The translations under genes and the position numbers were made by a program. The notes under the pieces were generated by a model. It saw only the letters and a program-made list of their open reading frames with translations, had not been told where the DNA came from and did no database searches. 64,000 nt of DNA, taken from positions 62,001 through 126,000 of the forward strand of contig NZ_BMPM01000005.1 in assembly GCF_014647595.1 (NCBI RefSeq). Direction: 5' to 3'. This document shows positions 52,283-60,785 of this stretch, in pieces (the first letter of the stretch is position 1; each line of letters starts with the position of its first letter). The DNA comes from Paenarthrobacter histidinolovorans (GTDB taxonomy: Bacteria > Actinomycetota > Actinomycetes > Actinomycetales > Micrococcaceae).

Positions 52283-52981
52283 ATGGCCAGTGCAGATCAG
52301 GAATTAGGCGAACACGCTGGCTTTGATGGTGCACGGGCGCGGATGCGCCTCAGGGTCCCATCCGTGGCGGAGCGCGTTGCCGAGGAACTCCGCTACCAAC
52401 TGGCTGAGGGCTTTCTGGTTCCCGGCGCCAAACTCACCGAGGCCACCATTGCCGAGGATCTTGGCGTCTCCCGCAACACGGTCCGGGAGGCCTTCGCCGA
52501 GCTCGCAGCTGAGCGGCTGCTCCTCCGCCAACCCAACAAGGGCGTGTTCGTAGCCACGCTCGAGGCCGGCGACATCCACGATGTCTACACGGTCCGTCGG
52601 GCCATCGAGGTCAGCTCCATCCGCGCAGGCGGTTCACCGGAGCGCGTGGCCGCCGTCAGGGCCGCCGTCGACGAGGGAAAACGGGCCGCAGCCGCCAATG
52701 ACAACGAAGGTCTGGGCAGCGCCAACCAGCATTTCCACGGGGCAATCGTCGCCCTGGCCGAGAGCAACCGGCTGAACACGATCATGGCTCAGATCCTGGC
52801 CGAGATGCGGCTCTATTTCCATAAGGCCACTTTGAACGCGCACTTCTACAGCGATTGGCTGAAGGAAAATGAGCAGATCTGCTCAGCTCTGGAAGCCGGT
52901 GAACTGGAACGTGCGGGGGACTTGCTCCTGGCCTATCTCAACCGTTCAGAACAGCAGCAGGCTGCCATCCACGGCGAGTAA
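52283..52981 (+). CDS. GntR-family regulator (FCD domain)
   Basis: 232 residues from ATG 52283 with TTTTGGAG upstream; the longer frame is unsupported. Winged HTH at about 20-85 (VAERVAEELRYQLAEGFLVPGAKLTEATIAEDLGVSRNTVREAFAEL), then an FCD sensor domain (DVYTVRRAIEVSSIRAGG, NQHFHGAIVALAESNRLN, with metal-binding D and H residues). It probably represses the divergent pxpA operon and itself until its organic-acid inducer appears. Confidence 0.93.
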   Translation: MASADQELGEHAGFDGARARMRLRVPSVAERVAEELRYQLAEGFLVPGAKLTEATIAEDLGVSRNTVREAFAELAAERLLLRQPNKGVFVATLEAGDIHDVYTVRRAIEVSSIRAGGSPERVAAVRAAVDEGKRAAAANDNEGLGSANQHFHGAIVALAESNRLNTIMAQILAEMRLYFHKATLNAHFYSDWLKENEQICSALEAGELERAGDLLLAYLNRSEQQQAAIHGE

Positions 52982-53096
52982 GCCCGGACCAGGCCGCGCT
53001 CCTCCCCGGTTGCCTCACTCGAAAGAGCAAAAAAACCAGCGATCTGGCGGCAAAATCCGGCACACCCACCCACCAACTGGGCAGGAGCGTCACCGG

Positions 53097-53822
53097 TCAG
53101 CGTTTGCCCTTCTTGCGTGAGCCCTTGCCGCGGCCCTTGTCCGGGTTCGGGGCGTAGCGTTGGGCAACCGCGGGCTTCTTGGGGCCGCCGCCGCGACGAT
53201 CCGGCTTGGGTGCTTTCTTGGGCTTTTCCTGTTGGGCGGATGGCTGGCGCGAGCTCTGCGCTGTGCGGCCACGCACGATTCCAATGAACTCCTCGATCAC
53301 CGGTGAATCCGTTCCCACCGGCCACGCCAAGCCGATCTGCGTACCCGGAGCGCCCGTCAAGCGCCGCATAACAGTGTCTTTGGCGTTCAAATGCCTGGCG
53401 ACCGACATGGGCATTATCACCAGTCCCGCACCGGAAGCGACCACCTGGAGGGCCATGTCCGGGCCGCCCATCTCCGCTATGTCAAGGAAGTTCTCCTCGG
53501 CCAGGTCATCCAGCGCCACTTCCTCGAACACCGAGATTTCATGGCCTTTGGGCGCCACGACCACCGGCTGCTCTTCATACAAAGGGATGACGTTCAAGCC
53601 CTCGCGGTCCACGGGCAACCGGACAAAGCTGAGGTCCGCTGAACCGTCACGCAGCACCGAAAGCTGGGCGTCGTCGTCGGACATGAACGAGTGCAACGGA
53701 AAGCCCGGCATCCGCTCTTCCCACCGGCGGATCCATTTCCCGGGAGTAACGCCCGCCACATAGGCGAAGCGAAGCCCGGGTTGGGACTCGGAGGTTTCGG
53801 CGGAATCTTCAGCATCTGGCAC
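53097..53822 (-). CDS. LysR-type substrate-binding domain protein lacking the HTH
   Basis: 241 residues from GTG 53822, 33 bases from the divergent DUF5997 gene; frames further upstream overlap that gene and read as shadow. The effector-binding fold of LysR regulators covers about residues 14-190 (GLRFAYVAGVTPGKWIRRW, SDDDAQLSVLRDGSADLSFVRLPV, VASGAGLVIMPMSVARHL), but there is no winged helix. Instead a lysine- and arginine-rich tail (KKAPKPDRRGGGPKKPAVAQ, ending GSRKKGKR) closes it, which could bind nucleic acid. This HTH-less protein beside DUF5997 recurs in actinobacteria. Confidence 0.8.
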   Translation of the reverse strand: MPDAEDSAETSESQPGLRFAYVAGVTPGKWIRRWEERMPGFPLHSFMSDDDAQLSVLRDGSADLSFVRLPVDREGLNVIPLYEEQPVVVAPKGHEISVFEEVALDDLAEENFLDIAEMGGPDMALQVVASGAGLVIMPMSVARHLNAKDTVMRRLTGAPGTQIGLAWPVGTDSPVIEEFIGIVRGRTAQSSRQPSAQQEKPKKAPKPDRRGGGPKKPAVAQRYAPNPDKGRGKGSRKKGKR

Positions 53823-53855
53823 ACACTCACAGTACCGGCCAGATACCCTTGAAGC

Positions 53856-54305
53856 ATGACGTCCTCGAACTCCCAGTCCATGAAGCCGGCAACAGTCGCC
53901 AAGAAACTCGGCATCTACCTGCCCGCGACACCCCAGGAATTCCAGGATTCGTCCATCACCCGCGAGGAATTCGCCGAACTCCAGGCGAACCCGCCGGAGT
54001 GGCTCGCCGAGCTCCGCCGCAACGGCCCGCACCCGCGCCCCGTCGTGGCACAGAAACTTAACGTCTCCATCAGCGGCCTGGCCCGCGGCGGCGTTGAGGA
54101 CGCACTCACGACGGCGGAAATCACCGAGCTGCTGCAGGCTCCCCCGCAGTGGTTGGTCACCGAGCGCGCCACCCACGCCGCCGTCCGCTCAGAGGCGCAG
54201 CGTGTGAAGGAAGAGGCTGCCAGGAAGGCCGCCACCAAGGAAGCCCGGGACAACGCTGCCGCAAAGCGCGACGCTCCCAAGACTTCCAAGCGCGATCACG
54301 CCTAG
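53856..54305 (+). CDS. DUF5997 family protein
   Basis: 149 residues, no membrane segment. Two similar halves are visible: VAKKLGIYLPATPQEFQ with LQANPPEWLAELRR, and VAQKLNVSISGLARGGVEDA with LQAPPQWLVTER. Each looks like a short HTH-like unit followed by a PPxWL motif, so the protein may be an internal duplication. The last 25 residues are charged and alanine-rich. Divergent from the HTH-less LysR-like gene; a joint regulator role is a hypothesis. Followed by a terminator hairpin. Confidence 0.85.
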   Translation: MTSSNSQSMKPATVAKKLGIYLPATPQEFQDSSITREEFAELQANPPEWLAELRRNGPHPRPVVAQKLNVSISGLARGGVEDALTTAEITELLQAPPQWLVTERATHAAVRSEAQRVKEEAARKAATKEARDNAAAKRDAPKTSKRDHA

Positions 54306-54320
54306 TTTTCTGAAGGTTGT

Positions 54321-54345
54321 GGCCGGGGACCGATGGTCTCCGGCC
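54321..54345. terminator. Hairpin between convergent DUF5997 and VOC genes
   Basis: GGCCGGGGACC at 54321-54331 pairs with GGTCTCCGGCC at 54335-54345 with one G-U-type mismatch and a three-base loop, followed by CCTTTTAAG. Confidence 0.6.
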
Positions 54346-54360
54346 GCATCCTTTTAAGCT

Positions 54361-54741
54361 CTAATCCTGGTGAAGTTGGACGAAGTTGCCGCAACCGTCG
54401 TCGAAAACTGCGCTGATTCCTGACGGATCCTCAGCCGGCTCGCCCTTGAAAGTCACGCCCGCAGCCAACAAACGCTGGTACTCGGCCTGTACATCCGGAA
54501 CGCCCAGGACGACCGCAGGCATCCCTGCCTCATAGACGGCGTTCATGTAGTTCGCGCCGATGGGGTTGTCGCTGGGTTCCAGCAGCAGCCCGGTTGCATT
54601 GTTGTCCGCACCGGGGTTCTTGATGATGAAAAGGTTGTACTCCGGCATGGCCATCAGGGTCTCAAACCCCAGTGTCTCCGTGTAAAACGCGTGAGCTGCT
54701 GCCGGGTCCTTGACGTGGATGCTGCACATTTTCAGTCTCAT
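54361..54741 (-). CDS. VOC family protein
   Basis: 126 residues from ATG 54741; the longer frame overlaps noncoding sequence. Single glyoxalase-fold module with KMCSIHVKDPAAAHAFYTETLGF, LLLEPSDNPIG, and GISAVFDDGCGNFVQLHQ at the end, where metal ligands usually sit. Glyoxalase, dioxygenase or resistance function cannot be told apart. Confidence 0.88.
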   Translation of the reverse strand: MRLKMCSIHVKDPAAAHAFYTETLGFETLMAMPEYNLFIIKNPGADNNATGLLLEPSDNPIGANYMNAVYEAGMPAVVLGVPDVQAEYQRLLAAGVTFKGEPAEDPSGISAVFDDGCGNFVQLHQD

Positions 54742-54845
54742 GGTGAACAGGCTACGCCGTGGGTACGACAGGATGAGCCCTCGCGCCCACTCACGCGCTG
54801 GCGCATACTGAATAAATAGCAGCGAAGTCGCCTGGAGGTGGTCCG

Positions 54846-55400
54846 ATGCCCGCCATGATGCTCCTGTGGGGCGTTGCCTTGGTTCTTGCAACTGCGGCAA
54901 CCACATACGTCCTGCACAAGAAACTCACGCATGGACGCGGCCCGGAGCCGGACGGGCTTTTTTGGGACGTGTTCGCCGGGCTTGTGGTCATAGTGCCCGC
55001 TGTTTTGGTGCCGTCAGTGCAGTGGCCGCCGGCCGGGATCATCATGGTTTTCGTGTGCTTTGCAACCGCTGCGACCACCTTCGCCGGCGCCAGCAAAGTG
55101 GAACGGGCCCACGCAGCTGAGCCCCGCCGTCGTGCCGGGTTTGCTGACGATGTGGCCCGCCACCAAAGCATCCTGGCGCAGTGGAGCCGCTACGAACTGG
55201 ATCCCGGCCGTGCCATCGACTTTCCGGCCATGACAGATGTGCGGACACAGGAGACAGCTGCGTTGACCAGGGCCATGCGAGAGGCCGAGTATTGCCGGGT
55301 GACTGCCGGCACCGACTATCGCGCCGCCGTCGAGCGTCTGGCGGATGCCCTCATGGCAGCCGAACGCGCCGCGGGAGTCCCCCTCCCCGCGCCGAGGTGA
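54846..55400 (+). CDS. Small membrane protein, function unknown
   Basis: 184 residues from ATG 54846 with CTGGAGGTGG upstream. Membrane segments: one at 3-22 and two short-spaced at about 38-80 (DVFAGLVVIVPAVLVPSV, GIIMVFVCFATAATTF). The C-terminal 95 residues are cytosolic and helical (VARHQSILAQWSRYELDPGRAIDFPAMTDV). That last pattern recurs in actinobacterial membrane proteins of unknown role. Stands alone. Confidence 0.75.
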   Translation: MPAMMLLWGVALVLATAATTYVLHKKLTHGRGPEPDGLFWDVFAGLVVIVPAVLVPSVQWPPAGIIMVFVCFATAATTFAGASKVERAHAAEPRRRAGFADDVARHQSILAQWSRYELDPGRAIDFPAMTDVRTQETAALTRAMREAEYCRVTAGTDYRAAVERLADALMAAERAAGVPLPAPR

Positions 55401-55458
55401 CGCTTAATACCAATCCCGCCGAGCACCGCTGTCACTAAGCGCCAACCGGACAGGGACG

Positions 55459-56961
55459 CTAGAGAACCTTGCCCTTGAAGAACTCGGGCCGCAGCCGGTA
55501 CATCACCAGCATCACCACCACGCCCAGCAGGATCACACCCATCCCCAGAACGAACACCAGGCCTACCCCGCCAACGGACGAGCCCGAACCATACTCGGGA
55601 TCCATCGAGTCCATTGCCGTCTTCACGAACATCACCAGCAGGATCACGCCGCCCAGCAACGGTGCCAGGAATTTGAAGAAAAATGCCCGGACACCGCTGA
55701 AGGCTGAAGCGCGGAAGAACCAAACACAGGCCAGAGCTGTGATGCCGTAGTAGAAGCAGATCATCATGCCAAGGGCGGTGATGGTGTCCCACAGCGCATT
55801 CTCGGACACCGTACGGGTGATCACATAGAACGCGGCTGCCGCGATGGCCGCGGCGATGGTGGCAAAGCTCGGCGACTTGAACGTGGGACTGATCTTCCCA
55901 AAGCGGGGCGATATGGCGCGGTAGTGGCCCATGGCCAGCATGGTGCGCGCGGGCGACACGAACGTTGACTGCAAGGACGCGGCGGAGCTGCTCAGGATGG
56001 CCAGCGACATGAGGATCGCGAACGGACCCATCACCGGACCCGCCAGGACAGCGAAGATGCTGGACTGGTTCTCCGGGTTGCCGGCACCCAGACCGGTCTC
56101 GCCCACACCCGCGAAGGACAGGGTGGCCAGCGCAACAGTCATGTAGATGATCACGATGACCAGCACGGTGATGGTCGCGGCACGGCCCGGAGTCTTCTCC
56201 GGATTCTTCGTCTCCTCATTCATGGTCAGGGTGACGTCCCAGCCCCAGTAAATGAAGATCGAGAGCGAGACACCCGCAGCGAATGACGAGAACGAATCGA
56301 CGGCAAAGGGGTTGAACCAGTCAGGCGAAATGGCTGTGGCATCGAAGGCTGTGCCGTTGGCTACATGCACGAACGCCGAGACCGCGAACCAGCCAAGAAC
56401 CAACAGCTGGAAGGCAACCAGGACGTACTGGACGCCCTTGGTGGTCTCCATGCCGCGGTACGAGATCCAGCACGCTCCGGCGATGAACACCAGCGTGGTG
56501 GCTATGTTCAGCGGCAGGATCTTGCTCAAATCTGCAAGCGATGGGTTGCTGAAGATCTGCCCGAGCATCAGGTAGAAGAAGTCAACGGCAACAGCCGCCA
56601 GATTGGACAGCACAATGATGGTGGCCGCGATCAGCCCCCAGCCGCCCATCCATCCGATCCACGGACCAAACGCCCGCGTCGCCCACGTGAAGGAGGTACC
56701 GGCGTCGGGCATTGCGTTGTTCAGTTCGCGGTAGCCGAGCGCCACCAGCAGCATGGGGATGAAGCCCACCAGGAAGATGGCGGGAAGGTGCACACCAACT
56801 TCGGACACGGTGGGACCCAGGGCGGCGGTCAACGTGTACGCGGGCGCAATGCAGGAAACACCGATCACGACGGCGCCAATCAGGCCCACCGATCCGGCTT
56901 TCAGTCCCTTTTCACTCAGGGTTGATTCTTTCGACTGGACCGTCTTTGGTGCAGTAGACAT
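55459..56961 (-). CDS. APC-superfamily amino acid/polyamine permease
   Basis: 500 residues, twelve or so membrane helices. SVGLIGAVVIGVSCIAPAYTLTAALG at helix 1 is the unwound substrate site; MPDAGTSFTWATRAFGPWIGWMGGW is the usual APC motif after helix 2. The position beside a putrescine oxidase and a stress protein, both on the same strand, suggests putrescine or a related amine as cargo. Ribosome site GAGAGG precedes the ATG at seven bases. The gene ends 55 bases before convergent sequence with no clear hairpin. Confidence 0.93.
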   Translation of the reverse strand: MSTAPKTVQSKESTLSEKGLKAGSVGLIGAVVIGVSCIAPAYTLTAALGPTVSEVGVHLPAIFLVGFIPMLLVALGYRELNNAMPDAGTSFTWATRAFGPWIGWMGGWGLIAATIIVLSNLAAVAVDFFYLMLGQIFSNPSLADLSKILPLNIATTLVFIAGACWISYRGMETTKGVQYVLVAFQLLVLGWFAVSAFVHVANGTAFDATAISPDWFNPFAVDSFSSFAAGVSLSIFIYWGWDVTLTMNEETKNPEKTPGRAATITVLVIVIIYMTVALATLSFAGVGETGLGAGNPENQSSIFAVLAGPVMGPFAILMSLAILSSSAASLQSTFVSPARTMLAMGHYRAISPRFGKISPTFKSPSFATIAAAIAAAAFYVITRTVSENALWDTITALGMMICFYYGITALACVWFFRASAFSGVRAFFFKFLAPLLGGVILLVMFVKTAMDSMDPEYGSGSSVGGVGLVFVLGMGVILLGVVVMLVMYRLRPEFFKGKVL

Positions 56962-56984
56962 GGGTATTGCCTCTCAGGCGATTG

Positions 56985-57851
56985 CTAGGAGCTTTGGCGC
57001 GTGTAATCGCGGGGGACCACGATCATGGGAACGGGAAGGGCGCGCAGGATCCGGTTGGCGGTGCTGCCAAGGAACGTGGCGCGGTGCTGGGCCAGGCGGC
57101 TGGAGCCGATCAGCAGGATTTCGCCGTCTTCCCAGTCGAGCCGGTCCACGGCTTCTTCGATGGTGCGGCCCTGCGCCACGACGATTTCGGGCTCGGGCAG
57201 CGGCGCGTCCGGGGTTGAATTTCCGACGGCGGCAAGCCGGTCGGCGGCGTGCATCCAGGCGGCATCGGCCAGCGTCAGCGAGTTGCCGCCGTCGAGGGCC
57301 AACAGGGAAACGAGCCGAAGCGGCAGGTGCCGGTCGCGTGCGGACTCGACGGCGACGTCGAGCAGTTCGTCTGCGCCGGGGCGCGTCCCGAAACCGCAGC
57401 TGAGCCGGGTGATCGCGTCCGTCCGCTGGTAGCCGTGGGGTGCCAGGGCCACCGGGACAGGCGACGAATGGAGCAGCGAACCCGCGACGGAACCAATGGT
57501 GAACCGTTTGAACAGGCCACCGTTCGTGGCACCGATGACCAAGGCAGCCGCATCCAGCTCCACGGCCGCGTCAATCAGCGCCTGGGCCTCGGAATCGCCG
57601 CGGCGGATGTGTCCGCGCGCTGTGATGTCGTCCGGGACCAATGCAAGGCCCTCATCCAACCAGCGTTGGGCTTGCTGGTTGAGGATGTCGTCGTAGCCGG
57701 CTTCGGGTGGGTACACGGCGTTGAACGGGGAGTCCTCCGGGATCACCAGGACCAGGTCCAGGCTGACGTCCTGGTTCCGGGCCAAGGCGACGGCAAGGTG
57801 AACGGCGTCGTGCCCCCTTGCGTTGGCGGTGTAACCAACTACGTAGCGCAT
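56985..57851 (-). CDS. Tandem universal stress protein (two UspA domains)
   Basis: 288 residues with two UspA folds (about 1-145 and 150-285). The first has VVGYTANARGHDAVHLAVALA and the ATP-type GATNGGLFKRFTIGSVAGSLLHSSPVPVALAP; the second has IGSSRLAQHRATFLGSTANRILRALPVPMIVVP, close to the G-2x-G-9x-G-S/T nucleotide motif. It sits between the permease and putrescine oxidase genes, and such tandem Usp genes often accompany transporters in actinobacteria. May modulate transporter activity; unproven. Confidence 0.9.
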   Translation of the reverse strand: MRYVVGYTANARGHDAVHLAVALARNQDVSLDLVLVIPEDSPFNAVYPPEAGYDDILNQQAQRWLDEGLALVPDDITARGHIRRGDSEAQALIDAAVELDAAALVIGATNGGLFKRFTIGSVAGSLLHSSPVPVALAPHGYQRTDAITRLSCGFGTRPGADELLDVAVESARDRHLPLRLVSLLALDGGNSLTLADAAWMHAADRLAAVGNSTPDAPLPEPEIVVAQGRTIEEAVDRLDWEDGEILLIGSSRLAQHRATFLGSTANRILRALPVPMIVVPRDYTRQSS

Positions 57852-57882
57852 GGTGGTCCCTTTCAGTTCTTAAACAGTGCAG

Positions 57883-57920
57883 CCGGCAGGCCGGGAAACG
57901 GTGCTCCCCCGGCCTGCCGG
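57883..57920 (-). terminator. Perfect 13-bp hairpin after the putrescine oxidase gene
   Basis: CCGGCAGGCCGGG at 57883-57895 and its exact complement at 57908-57920 with a 12-base loop, 17 bases after the oxidase stop. If it terminates, the Usp and permease genes need their own promoter or read-through. Confidence 0.65.
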
Positions 57921-57936
57921 TGTGGTTTCACAACGA

Positions 57937-59310
57937 TCAGACTGCTACCGAAGCCAGTTTGTTGGCTTCGACGATCCGCGCGGCGGTCGCCTGGCCCATG
58001 CGGACCGCGCCGTCAACGTGCTGGTAGCCCTCGGCCGCGAGGTCCGAAGAGGACCAGTAGATCGGGCCGACGTTCGCGTGCTGGTCCTTGCCGTAGCGGT
58101 GCAGGCCCCCGAGGTCGTAGCTGGAAGCGTATGCGCCGCGGGTCCATTCTTCGGATCCCCAGTCGGACTCGTAGTAGACCTCGGGCGTGAGTGCCTTGTC
58201 GCCCAGGAATCCGGCAATGGACTCGAGGATGGCCTTCTTGCGGTCTTCGGCGCTGAGTTCGAACACGGCGTCGGCCTTTTCGTCGGACACGAAGCCCACC
58301 AGGGTTCCGCGGGTGTCGCCGTGGTTGGTGTTGTCGTAGACCTCCTGGACCAGCGCGCCGGCGCTGAAACCCGTGCCGGAGAGTCCGTCTTCGCGCCAGA
58401 ACGGTGTGTCGTACACAGCGTGGACCTTGATGACCAGGCCCAGCGACTGGTGCTGGTGCATCTGGTGTTGGCGGCGCGGAAGCGGCGGGTCGAAGGAGAC
58501 CCGCGAGTACAGGTTCGGCGGAACGGCCATGATCACGTAGCGGGCGTTGACGGTTGCCTGCTCGGAAACAACGGTCACGCCGTTGTCGTCCCACTTGATG
58601 GTCCGCACCGGGCTGTTAAGCACGACGTCGGAACCCAGCTCTGCTGCCTGCAGCAGCGAAACCTGCTGCATGCCGCCGATCACGCGCTTGTCCAGGATGA
58701 AGTCTTCATCGGTGAGGTGCGTGAACGAACCGGCAGACGCGGCCATCAGGACCGCCTGCAGGGCCGAGAAGGCGTGGGCGGGCTTGGTGAGCATGCCGCC
58801 GGCGATGAAGAGGCCGATGTTGTTGCAGGCTTCTTCATCGTTGGAGTTCTGGCGGAGCCAGTGATGGAAGGAGATGGTGTCCAGCTCGCGTGCCTTGGGG
58901 TGTGCCCAGGGCTCGGTGGGGCCGATCTCTGCCGCGAGTTCGTCCAGGATGGCGACGAGCTTGTCCATTTCGGCCTTGGTGGTCTCGTTAACCGGGAAGG
59001 TGTCGCCGGTGTACTGCGTGCGCTTGCCGTCTGCGCCGATGTAGACGGATTCGCCATCGCGGTAGCGCGGGTACATTTTCAGGCCGAGCTCGTCCAGCAG
59101 GTCCATGAGGGCTGTCTGGTCCGGCGAAACCCACTGGCCACCGATCTCCAGCATGGCGCCGTCGATGGTGTCGGTCCAGGTGCGGCCGCCCACACGGTCG
59201 CGTGCTTCGAGCACTGCGACGCTGAGTCCGGCTTTCTTCAATTCGCGTGCCGCCGTCAACCCTGACGGTCCGGCACCGACGATTACAACGTCGCGATCAA
59301 GATTCTGCAT
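57937..59310 (-). CDS. puo: Putrescine oxidase (flavin monoamine oxidase)
   Basis: 457 residues from ATG 59310 with AGAGGAC upstream; the frame continues upstream through the operator and is not coding there. FAD site VVIVGAGPSGLTAARELKKAG, then VGGRTWTDTIDGAMLEIGGQWVSPDQTAL, close to known putrescine oxidases of Kocuria and Rhodococcus. The C-terminal FAD segment is VDGAVRMGQATAARI. Oxidises putrescine to 4-aminobutanal with hydrogen peroxide and ammonia as by-products. It is divergent from a TetR regulator, with an 11-bp dyad between. Confidence 0.93.
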   Translation of the reverse strand: MQNLDRDVVIVGAGPSGLTAARELKKAGLSVAVLEARDRVGGRTWTDTIDGAMLEIGGQWVSPDQTALMDLLDELGLKMYPRYRDGESVYIGADGKRTQYTGDTFPVNETTKAEMDKLVAILDELAAEIGPTEPWAHPKARELDTISFHHWLRQNSNDEEACNNIGLFIAGGMLTKPAHAFSALQAVLMAASAGSFTHLTDEDFILDKRVIGGMQQVSLLQAAELGSDVVLNSPVRTIKWDDNGVTVVSEQATVNARYVIMAVPPNLYSRVSFDPPLPRRQHQMHQHQSLGLVIKVHAVYDTPFWREDGLSGTGFSAGALVQEVYDNTNHGDTRGTLVGFVSDEKADAVFELSAEDRKKAILESIAGFLGDKALTPEVYYESDWGSEEWTRGAYASSYDLGGLHRYGKDQHANVGPIYWSSSDLAAEGYQHVDGAVRMGQATAARIVEANKLASVAV

Positions 59311-59347
59311 GATGTCCTCTCCGTGGCCGTCCGTTGGTGGCTGACCA

Positions 59348-59370
59348 ATAAATGAATGGCATTCATTTAT
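59348..59370. promoter_or_regulatory. 23-bp perfect dyad, probable TetR operator of the putrescine locus
   Basis: ATAAATGAATG at 59348-59358 and its exact complement at 59360-59370 around a single G. It lies 38 bases from the puo start and 81 from the TetR start, at the likely minus-strand promoter (TATAAA reads within it on that strand). Confidence 0.75.
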
Positions 59371-59450
59371 ATCCATAGTAGCGGCTGTGTGCGCGGCTGT
59401 GAAGAGCCGATGGAATAATGCTGGGGACACAGGCAGCAGAAAGGCTCCCG

Positions 59451-60125
59451 ATGCCCGCACCAACCCCCGCCCCTTCCGCCAGCCCGGTCCGCCGCCGCGC
59501 CGGCCGACCTACAGCGGCGATCCTGGACCAGGACGGCATCACGACGGCGGCACTTGAGCTGATCAGCAGCAAGGGTTACGACGGACTCACCATGGCGGCG
59601 TTGGCCCGCACCCTGGGAGTAGCCCCCTCTGCCCTGTACAACCACGTCTCTTCCAAGGACGACGTGCTTGTCCTTCTCGAGGACCATCTGGCGGCGATGG
59701 TTGACGTGTCGGCTTTCGGATCCGAGCCTTGGGAAGAGGCCGTGCGCAAGTGGGCATGGTCCTACCGCGATGTGTTCTCGGAGCACACCCCCCTGATTCC
59801 GATCATCGCCGTCCTGCCCGTAGCCAACGCACCCAAGACGCTCGCCATGTACGAGGCCGTGACTGCCGGTTTCCGCGATGCGGGCTTCCCGGAGGAGAAG
59901 ATCATCTCCGCGATTGTGGCCATTGAGGCGTTCGTCTTCGGAGCCGCTTACGACGTCACCGCGCCTGCGGACATCTTCGACGCCGGCACGCTCGCCGATC
60001 AGGTCCCCAACTTCACGGCCGCCGTGGACCGGTTGGCCCTGGAACAGCACGAGCGGCCAACCGACGTTGCCTTTAGCTTGGGACTTGAGGCATTGATTAC
60101 GGGGTTCGGGGCGCTGCGGGGGTAG
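59451..60125 (+). CDS. TetR-family transcriptional regulator
   Basis: 224 residues from ATG 59451, which has GAAAGG six bases upstream; ATG 59418 is also in frame. HTH at about 28-72 (ILDQDGITTAALELISSKGYDGLTMAALARTLGVAPSALYNHVSSKDDVL) with the C-terminal TetR-C domain. It probably represses putrescine oxidase until putrescine or its aldehyde binds. A proline-rich stretch (PTPAPSASP) precedes the HTH. Confidence 0.93.
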   Translation: MPAPTPAPSASPVRRRAGRPTAAILDQDGITTAALELISSKGYDGLTMAALARTLGVAPSALYNHVSSKDDVLVLLEDHLAAMVDVSAFGSEPWEEAVRKWAWSYRDVFSEHTPLIPIIAVLPVANAPKTLAMYEAVTAGFRDAGFPEEKIISAIVAIEAFVFGAAYDVTAPADIFDAGTLADQVPNFTAAVDRLALEQHERPTDVAFSLGLEALITGFGALRG

Positions 60126-60160
60126 GGCATCTGACACTCGGAGCTTCTTAATGCCAAGTT

Positions 60161-60178
60161 AGTGCATTATGCTGCACT
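60161..60178 (+). promoter_or_regulatory. Dyad at the XRE-cupin start, probable autoregulatory operator
   Basis: AGTGCA at 60161-60166 and TGCACT at 60173-60178 with a six-base spacer that reads TTATGC, a possible -10. It lies directly upstream of ATG 60180 and would block transcription or translation of the regulator when bound. Confidence 0.6.
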
Positions 60179-60179
60179 T

Positions 60180-60785
60180 ATGGAAGACAGTGCAGAGGCT
60201 TTGGCGCGCGCGATTGGCCTGCGGGTAAAACAGGAACGTAAAGGCAGGGACTGGACCCTCGACCAGCTTGCGTCCATGGCCGGCGTTAGCCGCAGGATGC
60301 TGGTGAGCGTCGAACAAGGCGGGGTGAATCCCAGCATAGGAACCCTCCTGCGGCTCAGCGATGCCCTTGGCGTTGGCTTGCCCGCGCTGGTGGAGCCGCC
60401 CGCTCCCCGCACAGCGAAGATCACTCGCGCAGGCGACGGCGCAGCCCTGTGGAACGGTCCACTGGGCGGCCGTGGTGTCCTTGTGGCCGGCACCGAGTCT
60501 CCCGACGTCGTCGAGCTTTGGGACTGGACCCTGGCTCCCGGAGAACTTCACGAGAGCGAAGCGCATTCAGCCGGTACCCGCGAGCTGCTGCAGGTCCTGG
60601 AGGGCGCGCTGACAGTGATGGTCGAATCCGAGAGTTACGAACTCGGAAGCGGCGACGCCCTGACGTTCCGCAGCGATGTCGCACACTCCTACGCCAATCC
60701 CGGCGGGCAGGCTACCCGATTCTCCCTCGCCGTTTTTGAACCGGGCGTTGGAGCAGGACATCGAACGGAAAACCCCGGTGCGTAA
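60180..60785 (+). CDS. XRE-family regulator with cupin sensor domain
   Basis: 201 residues from ATG 60180; GTG 60162 is in frame but lies inside the dyad. HTH_3 motif at about 11-66 (LRVKQERKGRDWTLDQLASMAGVSRRMLVSVEQGGVNPSIGTLLRLSDALGV), then a C-terminal cupin at about 95-190 (ELLQVLEGALTVMVESESYELGSGDALTFRSDVAHSY). Its stop overlaps the start of the exporter by eight bases, so the regulator and transporter form an operon. The cupin may bind an amino acid or a metal-bound ligand. Confidence 0.92.
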   Translation: MEDSAEALARAIGLRVKQERKGRDWTLDQLASMAGVSRRMLVSVEQGGVNPSIGTLLRLSDALGVGLPALVEPPAPRTAKITRAGDGAALWNGPLGGRGVLVAGTESPDVVELWDWTLAPGELHESEAHSAGTRELLQVLEGALTVMVESESYELGSGDALTFRSDVAHSYANPGGQATRFSLAVFEPGVGAGHRTENPGA

